Origin: Hyphomicrobiales bacterium
GTDB lineage: Bacteria; Pseudomonadota; Alphaproteobacteria; Rickettsiales; JACKKO01
Assembly (NCBI GenBank): GCA_024236395.1
Contig: JACKKO010000002.1
Location: 124,001-188,000 of the forward strand
DNA length: 64,000 bases
Reading direction: 5' to 3'
Shown: one piece after another, positions 18,401 through 25,600 of the stretch
Layout: each line of letters starts with the position of its first letter
Numbering within the stretch: the stretch's first letter is position 1
Made by a program: the position numbers and the translations under genes
Notes under the pieces: generated by a model
The model's input: only the letters and a program-made list of their open reading frames with translations
Database searches by the model: none
What the model was told of the DNA's origin: nothing

Positions 18401-18448
18401 AAAGGCTAAGAGCAGTCTGGAGAGAAGTCGTGAAAGTCTAGAAAGCAT
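15434..18448 (-). CDS. AsmA/YhdP-like envelope protein
   Basis: The 1004-residue protein has an N-terminal membrane anchor (residues about 11-32) and a long periplasmic part of repeated beta strands typical of the AsmA-like/DUF3971 (YhdP) family. The C-terminal signature is readable: LLSLGSLVGVLDLLNGQGITFNKLKGEF, then YALNTILGNVPLLGKLLVG and YPEPEITVNPLSLLTPGFLR. By family knowledge such proteins form bridge-like channels that move phospholipid between inner and outer membrane. The start is chosen at 18448 with only a weak ribosome site. It is divergent from bcp with a 78-bp gap that must hold both promoters. DUF1294 follows with a 4-nt overlap. Confidence 0.88.
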   Translation of the reverse strand: MLSRLSRLLSRLLLAFVAVLLLGMAGVMAWVITGPRPMPSLVKPVEKELSGLSANYDVKIRGIQLRWHGWSRPFGLEIEQLGVINAAGEEVLQLPELRARIALLPLLTGRVVLHELAAEHANFTLDIDALRQRQALSALAPEEATGVLLQTAISDVLGSIEANGQHIPLEHLVLSDTMLQLRTNGQEIVWSIPRMATKFTAIDEKHIGVQTVMQVDVVEGVRSELSLTGYLAEQRSMALVIDGKNVHPALLSDVMPSQRWLVDTGMVFDTEASLRLFSDGRLQRANFKASSTGNTMPSLAVKGQYSYVEHAPLEDKVNIKKQPRIVLDIKAKHTPLAQLARYWPPMLGADSRDWVTSHITSGLANGTLKLVLERTGNENDTSYHATALDARVDYQKLYADYFSPLPPIKDAEGTALFTLHDMILNIRQGNVLHSAVNGNVSIMNMGDTPELSVQVQARGPLTDIIIANDALAETETEMMATRLSEISGQANSQFSIEMPLSQVVRGDQVRFALDSELQNVAAPELVGDYSISEGNFKLHYRKQDITMQGQARVNNVPVTIAYKRTPDAHAVEEGQYTFTSTLTPSELEKLGVDLPEVVYGNMDVTLEMWQGLKDVRFEGNIAAKEIQLSIPALGWIEPRTMPFRASFSATPGQNKQLRVNRFTIDAGDGFLKANGSLELDNVASPESWKVTLESLRYGDNDLSFRIQHSSGGVLRADIRGKQWDVRPLITAYWANVLPETKEQYIRVNADINHVLAAGDVVLDDFLLVTRDVTGCPEATLGARIRGEIGKGFSYRARQSEEGCMIRVQTEDAGHMLRAMDFPGYIRNGALELSARYEDQKDSRYAIYDGKVHAKDFTLQKAPVLAKLLSLGSLVGVLDLLNGQGITFNKLKGEFSYVEDLLSLKGVKASGNALGFTLEGNVQPKQATMDLKGALVPAYALNTILGNVPLLGKLLVGKEGEGVLATNYSLSGSYPEPEITVNPLSLLTPGFLRNVWDLPEAGDKK

Positions 18449-18526
18449 GAGAAACTTCGTGCATTTTATTGATACTCCCCTTATATATACGAACCGAAAG
18501 GGAACAAAGAACTTTTAGAGGGAATC

Positions 18527-19021
18527 ATGAACCAGACAGCAGAAACCACCGATAACACGCTAAAAGTTGGCGATTATGCACCAGAGTTTATGATGCCTAC
18601 CGATGGTGAGGGTGAGATTTCACTTGGAGCACTAAAAGGCAAGAATGTCGTCCTGTATTTCTACCCGAAAGACGATACCCCTGGCTGCACCAAGGAAGCC
18701 CAGAAATTTACGGAACTTTCCGATCAGTTTAACCGCGCCAGCACTGTTATACTTGGTGTCTCAAAGGATAATGTCAGCAGCCACGATACGTTTAAAGCCA
18801 AATACTGCATCCCGTTCCAGCTGGCATACGATGAAACAGGCACCGTATGCGAGGCCTATGGCACCTGGGTAGAAAAAAGCATGTATGGCAAAAAGTACAT
18901 GGGAATTCAGCGGGATACCTTCCTGATTAATGACGAAGGAAAGATTGCTGCGATCTGGCGTAAAGTCAAAGTGGAAGGCCACGCACAGGAAGTGCTGGAA
19001 GCCGCACGCAAACTGCGCTAA
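18527..19021 (+). CDS. bcp: Thiol peroxidase, Bcp/PrxQ type
   Basis: A 164-residue peroxiredoxin with the peroxidatic Cys in [14 protein letters not shown], but no second Cys five residues later as in E. coli Bcp. Two further Cys (KYCIPF and TVCEAYG) are candidates for resolution. It reduces H2O2 and organic peroxides with thioredoxin. The ATG follows GAGGGAATC. The gene is 25 nt upstream of pyrB and may start that cluster. Confidence 0.93.
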   Translation: MNQTAETTDNTLKVGDYAPEFMMPTDGEGEISLGALKGKNVVLYFYPKDDTPGCTKEAQKFTELSDQFNRASTVILGVSKDNVSSHDTFKAKYCIPFQLAYDETGTVCEAYGTWVEKSMYGKKYMGIQRDTFLINDEGKIAAIWRKVKVEGHAQEVLEAARKLR

Positions 19022-19046
19022 AAGCATAGGGAGAAACAAGGAGCTT

Positions 19047-19973
19047 ATGCCAGCCAACTACCAGTTCCCACACCGCGACTTGCTTGGGATTGAGGGCCTA
19101 TCAGAGCGTGATATTAGCGGTATTCTGGATCTGGCGGAAAGTTATATTGCCCTGAATCGTAAGCAGGATAAAAAACAAAATCTGCTCTCTGGCCGTACCC
19201 TCATTAACCTGTTTTTTGAATCCTCTACCCGCACACGCACCTCGTTTGAACTGGCGGGATTGCGCCTGGGGGCAGATGTCATCAACATGCAGGTTTCCGG
19301 CTCCGCCATTGAAAAAGGCGAAACCCTGCTGGATACCGCCGCCACACTAAATGCCATGCACCCGGATTTTATCACGGTACGGCATCCGGAAAGCGGTGCG
19401 GTGATGCTCCTCTCGCAAAAAGTCAATTGCCCGGTGATTAATGCTGGCGATGGCAGCCATGAGCATCCCACGCAGGCATTACTGGATGCCCTGACTATCC
19501 GCACTAAAGGCCGGAAGTTTAAAGGATTAAAAGTGGCTATCTGCGGCGATATCAAACACAGCCGCGTTGCCCGCTCTAATATTTACCTGCTGACAACGAT
19601 GGGTGCAGATGTCCGTGTTATCGCACCGCCCACACTCATGCCGCCTTATATTGAAAAACTCGGCGTTACGGCCTATACGGATATGCGCAAAGGCATTGAA
19701 GATGTCGATGTTATCATGATGCTGCGGCTGCAGTTGGAGCGTATGAGTGCCAGCTATTTACCTTCTATCCGGGAATATTTTCGACTATACGGATTGAACC
19801 CGGAAAAACTACAATTGGCCAAAGAAGATGCCCTTATCATGCATCCCGGCCCCATTAATCGCGGTGTGGAAATCGGTAGCGAGGTGGCTGATGATATTCA
19901 GCGTAGTGTCATTTTAGATCAGGTAGAGCTGGGTGTCGCTGTCAGGCAGGCAGTACTGGCTCTATTAGGATAG
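19047..19973 (+). CDS. pyrB: Aspartate carbamoyltransferase catalytic chain
   Basis: The 308-residue enzyme joins carbamoyl phosphate and aspartate in pyrimidine synthesis. The carbamoyl-phosphate motif [13 protein letters not shown] (56-68), the HPTQALLD segment and the aspartate-binding MLRLQLER are all present. The start at 19047 (AAGGAG site) is preferred to in-frame codons inside bcp. In many bacteria pyrB precedes pyrC, often a dihydroorotase-fold partner; here a VOC protein gene lies between them. Confidence 0.96.
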   Translation: MPANYQFPHRDLLGIEGLSERDISGILDLAESYIALNRKQDKKQNLLSGRTLINLFFESSTRTRTSFELAGLRLGADVINMQVSGSAIEKGETLLDTAATLNAMHPDFITVRHPESGAVMLLSQKVNCPVINAGDGSHEHPTQALLDALTIRTKGRKFKGLKVAICGDIKHSRVARSNIYLLTTMGADVRVIAPPTLMPPYIEKLGVTAYTDMRKGIEDVDVIMMLRLQLERMSASYLPSIREYFRLYGLNPEKLQLAKEDALIMHPGPINRGVEIGSEVADDIQRSVILDQVELGVAVRQAVLALLG

Positions 19974-19981
19974 GAGTTGAT

Positions 19982-20404
19982 ATGATTGATGTCCCACGTT
20001 TTCACCTAGCCATCCCGGTGGATAACCTGGAGGAAGCCAGGCAATTTTATACAGAGATTCTGGGCTGTACGGTCGGTCGTGAAGCAGAACGCTGGATTGA
20101 TTTTAACTTTTACGGTCATCAGGTGAGTGTCCACCTGCGTAATAGCACTAATGAAACTATTCCTACAAATCAGGTAGATGGGGAAACGGTTCCGGCACGT
20201 CATTTCGGAGTAATACTCGATATTCCCAGCTGGGAACGTCTGCGGGATCAGCTTCAGGCCAAGAATATAACGTTTCTGATCCAGCCACAAATTCGCTTTA
20301 AAGGCAAAGTGGGTGAACAGGCAACTATGTTTTTCCGGGATCCCTCAGGAAACGCGATTGAACTTAAGGCCTTTGCCAGTGACGCACAGGTATTTGCTAC
20401 ATAA
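19982..20404 (+). CDS. VOC/glyoxalase-fold protein
   Basis: A 140-residue vicinal-oxygen-chelate protein with two beta-alpha-beta-beta-beta modules. Candidate metal ligands are the His in RFHLAIP and ARHFGVIL and the Glu in GNAIELKAF; the pattern PVDNLEEARQFYTEILGC is typical of the fold. The reaction is unknown. It lies 8 nt after pyrB and 9 nt before pyrC and so is probably co-transcribed with the pyrimidine genes. I see no direct link to pyrimidine metabolism. Confidence 0.85.
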   Translation: MIDVPRFHLAIPVDNLEEARQFYTEILGCTVGREAERWIDFNFYGHQVSVHLRNSTNETIPTNQVDGETVPARHFGVILDIPSWERLRDQLQAKNITFLIQPQIRFKGKVGEQATMFFRDPSGNAIELKAFASDAQVFAT

Positions 20405-20413
20405 GGAAAACCG

Positions 20414-21748
20414 ATGAAACAGACATGGACCAAACATGACACACCAGCCCCCACTTCCCAAAAAGTGGCGTATATCAATACCCGGCTGTTTGACCCGGAA
20501 AGCGGCTTGGATAGCCCCGGTGTACTGCTGACCGAGGGCAGTGTCATTGCCGATTTTGGCCCGAATCTTTTCAGCGATGGTGTCCCGGAAGGTATTGAAA
20601 CTGTGGATTGCGGCGGGCACATTCTTTGCCCCGGCCTGCTGGATATCCAGGTGCACTTCCGTGAACCGGGTCAGGAAAAGAAAGAAACACTGGCTACGGG
20701 TAGCCGTTCTGCGGCGGCAGGCGGCGTCACCACCGTGGTGTGCCAGCCCAATACCAAGCCGGTGCTGGATTCCGTCCCCATGCTGGAATATCTGAAAAAC
20801 CGTGCCCGCGAGACGTCGCTGGTCAATATCCGCGTGTATGCTGCGATCTCCAAAGGGATGGAAGGCAAGGAGCTTTCCGAGATGGGGATGCTAAAAGATA
20901 CCGGTATTGTTGTCGGGTTCACCGATGATGGGCTGCCGGTAATGGATAGCCTGCTGATGCGCCATGCTCTTTCGTACTCCAGTATGCTGAATGTACCGAT
21001 TGCCCAGCACGCCGAGGATTTACGGCTTTCCAATGGCGGCTGCATCAATGAGGGCGCGGTTTCTACACGCCTGGGCGTACCGGGTATCCCCAATGCATCT
21101 GAGGCAGTCATTGTTGCACGGGATCTGCTGCTACTGGAATTGACCGGCGGGCATTATCATGTATTACACGTTTCCACGCGGCAGGCGGTGGATGCCATCC
21201 GAGCAGGCAAAAAGCGCGGGCTAAACGTTACCTGTGAAGCCGCCCCACACCACTTCACTCTCACCGACGAAGCCGTGATGGAATACCGCACTTTTGCCAA
21301 GATGAACCCGCCGCTACGCAACGAGGAAGACCGTCAGGCCATCGTGGAAGGACTGAAAGATGGCACGATTGACGCCATTGCCACCGACCACGCCCCGCAC
21401 GACCAGGAATCCAAGCGCCTGCCACTGACCAAAGCCGCCTTTGGTATCGTGGGTCTGGAAACCATGCTGCCGCTTTCCCTGAAGCTGCATCATGACGGAC
21501 ATATGTCACTGCGCGATGTGCTGGCCGCGATGACTTACAAAGCCGCGGATATCATTCATGAACCTGCCGGACGCCTGAAAAAAGGCGCCCGCGCGGATCT
21601 AACGCTGCTGGACCCGGATCATCAATGGACCGTGGATAAAGACCAATTGGCCTCCAAGTCCAAAAATACGCCGTTTGACGGCGATGCAATGCGTGGCCGT
21701 GCCCTGTGTACTGTGGTTGCCGGACAGACAGTGTATACACTTTCCTAA
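20414..21748 (+). CDS. pyrC: Dihydroorotase (amidohydrolase family)
   Basis: The 444-residue amidohydrolase cyclises carbamoyl aspartate to dihydroorotate. The first metal motif reads LLDIQVHFREPG (76-87): the usual HxH is Q79-V-H81, as in some bacterial dihydroorotase subclasses. The remaining landmarks are present: CQPNTKP, VLHVSTRQAVDAI, EAAPHHF with a His pair, and IATDHAPH with the catalytic Asp. The Q-for-H exchange could alter metal number, so activity alone or as a partner of PyrB is not certain, but no other dihydroorotase is in view. Confidence 0.88.
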   Translation: MKQTWTKHDTPAPTSQKVAYINTRLFDPESGLDSPGVLLTEGSVIADFGPNLFSDGVPEGIETVDCGGHILCPGLLDIQVHFREPGQEKKETLATGSRSAAAGGVTTVVCQPNTKPVLDSVPMLEYLKNRARETSLVNIRVYAAISKGMEGKELSEMGMLKDTGIVVGFTDDGLPVMDSLLMRHALSYSSMLNVPIAQHAEDLRLSNGGCINEGAVSTRLGVPGIPNASEAVIVARDLLLLELTGGHYHVLHVSTRQAVDAIRAGKKRGLNVTCEAAPHHFTLTDEAVMEYRTFAKMNPPLRNEEDRQAIVEGLKDGTIDAIATDHAPHDQESKRLPLTKAAFGIVGLETMLPLSLKLHHDGHMSLRDVLAAMTYKAADIIHEPAGRLKKGARADLTLLDPDHQWTVDKDQLASKSKNTPFDGDAMRGRALCTVVAGQTVYTLS

Positions 21749-21893
21749 GTTACTGATTATTCGTTGACGTCTCATCTCCAGCGTTTACAGGAATAATGCA
21801 GTATTTCACGATGTCATATACCCGGAACGAAGACTTTTCTGTACGCACTCGTATTACAAGTAACAAACCCTTCAACGATCAAGGAGACGTAGG

Positions 21894-22322
21894 ATGAATC
21901 GTTCTTTCTTTCGCCATATTACTTTGGGGATCTGCACCACAATGCTGGCTACCGCAAACACAGCGCAAGCACGCACCGTAGTGATTGATGATGACGCCCC
22001 TTATTGCCGCGAGTACACACGTGAAATTATTATTGGTGGCAAACGGGAAACCGCTTATGGCACCGCCTGCCTGCAACCGGACGGCACCTGGGAAATTCAG
22101 TCCGAGAACAATTCAGCCTCCGTTACAGAGCAGGAAACCGTAAAATACGTGGTACAGGAGCCGGTGGTAATCACCCGTACATACCCCTCTTCCTTCATAC
22201 GGCTTAACGTGTTTTCACACCCCTTCCACCACTATCATAACCGGCAATGGCGTTATGATGATCGCCGTGATCGTTGGAAGCGTCGTGATCACGACCGTCG
22301 CCACCATCGCGATCATCGCTAG
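21894..22322 (+). CDS. Exported small protein with a 17-kDa-antigen-type motif and His/Arg tail
   Basis: The 142-residue protein has a signal peptide (1-26, AQA cleavage). Its core [20 protein letters not shown] continuing to [12 protein letters not shown] matches the C-terminal motif found in rickettsial 17-kDa surface antigen and related alphaproteobacterial envelope proteins. From about residue 104 the tail is dominated by His, Arg, Asp and Trp ([18 protein letters not shown]), which may bind metal or a polyanion. It has an AAGGAG ribosome site and stands alone, converging on sdhE with 3 nt between the stops. Confidence 0.7.
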   Translation: MNRSFFRHITLGICTTMLATANTAQARTVVIDDDAPYCREYTREIIIGGKRETAYGTACLQPDGTWEIQSENNSASVTEQETVKYVVQEPVVITRTYPSSFIRLNVFSHPFHHYHNRQWRYDDRRDRWKRRDHDRRHHRDHR

Positions 22323-22325
22323 GAT

Positions 22326-22601
22326 TTAGTTTCCACTATTCAATGCTGGTGTGGTTTTCACGAATTGCACCAGCTGCTGCATCACCGGGCAGGATTGATA
22401 CCGTTCCGGCATCGGCTGTGCACCAGTCAGCCAATCATAAAAGTCACGATCACTTTCATCCAGAATCCGGGAGAATGCCTCAAGCTGCCCCCTGCCGTAA
22501 TCTGGCAGATATTGGCGCGCAAACGGCCCCAGAATACGGTCGGTTTCCTTGCATCCCCGGTACCATGATTGATAAATCAGGCGCTTACGCAGGTTCTCCA
22601 T
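22326..22601 (-). CDS. sdhE: Succinate dehydrogenase flavinylation factor, SdhE family
   Basis: This 91-residue SdhE/DUF339 protein promotes covalent attachment of FAD to the succinate dehydrogenase flavoprotein. The family pattern is clear: RKRLIYQSWYRGCKETDRIL with the RGxxE motif, then FARQYLP, and ESDRDFYDWLTG. The start MENLRKRL at 22601 matches the family; an in-frame reading upstream overlaps the large propeller gene and is less likely. It lies 13 nt after that gene on the same strand, an odd pairing, since sdhE is normally near sdh or recG genes. Confidence 0.9.
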   Translation of the reverse strand: MENLRKRLIYQSWYRGCKETDRILGPFARQYLPDYGRGQLEAFSRILDESDRDFYDWLTGAQPMPERYQSCPVMQQLVQFVKTTPALNSGN

Positions 22602-22614
22602 TTTGTCCGTCACA

Positions 22615-25600
22615 TCAGCACCCGGAAATGGTAACACCCCATTTATCGGCCAGATAACATTCAACGCTTTGACGGTCTGCGTTATTTAGCAATCCATCAT
22701 AGAAGATAAGTTCGGCATACTTCCCTTTCAGGCGGTACTGTGCAGAACCATTCCTTACCCCAAGACGCACACCATTAGAAGCGCTAAATCCCAAAGCACC
22801 ACTATCCCCGTCTGTACCGTACTGAGGATCTAATGTCACCTCGCTACCATCCATATACAACTTAGAGCCATTGGTTGAATCAGGGTTATCGTTAAGTACA
22901 ACACTATAAACATGTACACTAGAATCCGGAGTTACACTGGGTGTGCCATTGGAATCCAGATCATTATTTGATTCTAAGCGATAATAGCCGGTAGGATGCG
23001 CAAAAAAAGCAACATTTACACCTGTCTCGCTTGCAAAGAAGGTGCTACCGCCACTACTGCTATTCCAGTCCGCATCTAATTGCGCCACCACAAACGCTGT
23101 AATCGGCTGATCCTGTGTACTGGTAAAGTCAGATGATAGCATTTCGTGCGAAGTATCAAAATAGGGTGTTTTGATGGCGTTTATCTTATAACTGTCAGAA
23201 TATATGGGGCGCACAGAACCGCTGGCGACAAAATCACAGGCTGCACCACTCGTACACGCATTTGCACTACTAATGTCTCCCCAACTATCTACCACGATCG
23301 CACCGCTACTACTATCCGAAGTGGTTAATGAACTTGGATCACTGGCATCCAGGCGTAACAATATATTAGCCGTGACCGGAATTTCTCCAGAACCTGGGGC
23401 TGTATAATTATCACATGATACCATTACCCCGCCTGAAGTAGAGGAAGATGAACTGGAACTGCTGGAAGCACCGGAGCTACTGGACGAACTACTCGAAGAT
23501 GAACCACCCGAAGAGGAACTACTAGACGAACCACCACTGGAACTACTACTGGAAGACGAAGAAGCGCCACCACTGGAACTACTGGAGGATGAACCGCCTC
23601 CACAGCCCGCAATGCTCACTCCCCACTTGCTGGCAAGATAGCACTCCACACTTTGACGGTTGGTGGTTCCCATTGCTGTTTCATAAATCACAAATTCGGC
23701 AATTTTCCCTTTCAGTGGATATTGCGGTGTTGCATTACGTGTTCCAAGGTAAATACCCTTGGTTGTTAGGAATGGCTGAACACCCGCATCTCCGGAAACA
23801 ATAGAATTACCATCAACAAATATTTCAGAACTTGTTGAGTTTACAACCAAACTATAGATATGGACACTTCCATCAACGGTTGGGCTCGGCTCGGTTAGTA
23901 CTGTATCCGCTTCCAGGCGGTATTTACTCGATGTATTCGCACCAAACCCAATATCCGCTGAATTTTCTGCCGCAAAGAAGTAACGTCCTGCGTAGGCCCC
24001 GGTATCATACTGACCAACAATGAAAATCGTAAATGGCTGATTGCGCGTGGATGACATATCCGCTGATATCATGTAATCATCCGTGCCGTCGAAATATGGT
24101 GTCTGGATCGAGTTAATGGTATGGCTCCCGGAATAAAGCGGCCGGTTTGTAGAGGTAGCGGTAAAATCACAGGCAGCGCCACTGGTGCAATTGGCATTCC
24201 CACTAATATCCCCCCAGGTATCCACCACCGTACCACTACTGCTAACCGATGTGGAAATAGAAACCGTATTACAGGCATCAACCCGTAGCAGCATATTGGC
24301 CGTTACCGGAATCGTCCCGCATCCGCCACTGCTTGATCCACCAGACGTTGAGCTTGAAGAACCAGAGGAGGAGGAGGAGGAGGAGGAGGAGGACGAGCTA
24401 CTCGAAGAAGAGGAACTGGAAGACGATGAAGAGCCACCGCCACTGCTAAACGCCATCACATCCACCACATCATCCGAAAAGCCGGAGTATGTCCATTGCA
24501 CCGTCCCTGAGCTGTTGCTCTTCTTCAGTGTATTATCACCGCTTACTGTGTAGATATTGCCAGCGCTATCAACGTCTACCTCAAAAATATTTGAGCTGTG
24601 GATACTGCTAAACGTACTGACAGTGCCGCAACTGCTATTGATCTTGTACACTTTGCCGTCCGTGCTGGAGCCATAAATATACCCACTATCGTCAATCGCC
24701 AGACCCATGACCCACTTTAAATCATCCCCGCTGAGGGCCTTTGTGCATTGGATGCTGCAGCTGGAGTTCAACTTGTAGACCTTATTATCGCGGTCGCCTG
24801 CATAAAAATTGCCACTACCATCCGCCTTAATAGACTGAATCCCATCGGTAATCGTACTGGTCTTGCTACAAACCGCTGCCCCCGTGCTCTTATTACGCTT
24901 ATAGACCTCATCGTTATCGTTACCTACGTAAACATACGTAGCATCCACATCCACCGCGTTGTTGGGTTCTGCAGGATCAATCGTTGCCGTCCAAACCTGT
25001 GATCCGGTAGAGGTACTGATACGTTTGACCTTCCCACCGTCATCCACGCTGTAAATAGCACTATCATCCGGATCAACTGCAATCCCCAGAATCACATCGG
25101 AGTGGGCCGTGCTTTCCCACACCTTCGTGCCACTGGAATTAATCTTAAAAATTTTATTCGTTGCACCACCAATATAGGCATTGCCGCTACTATCAACGGC
25201 CACCGCATTAACATCCCCCCCATATCCACTGTAACTCCATGCCGCAGAACCCGTGCTGGCATCAATTTTCTTGAGCGTGTTATCCAGACTCACCGCATAG
25301 ACGTAAGTCGCTGCACCACTCGCCGCCGGGGAAAATAAACTATCGGAGAAGTTGTCCATACTGACTGCCCCTCCCTCTGGAGAGAAAGCCACCGCCAGCT
25401 TGGTCCTGGCTTCTGGCGCGATCGGTTCCGGGATAGCCGGGCCGTAATCAAATTCAGCCAGCGCAACAGACATCGCCGCATTTGTCTGTGGTTTCCTGGC
25501 ATCTTTTGCAGGCGCACTTCCTGCAAACATTTTGGGTGCTTCCAGCGGGTTGCCGCCCGGCGCGTTCATCGCCCAGCCCGTGGTGGAATAAACTGCCACA

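Noticed and set aside
24185..24553. Glu/Asp-rich reading frame on plus (also at 27470-27814)
   Set aside because: It is the exact antisense of serine-codon linkers in the giant exported protein; no ribosome site and no family resemblance.
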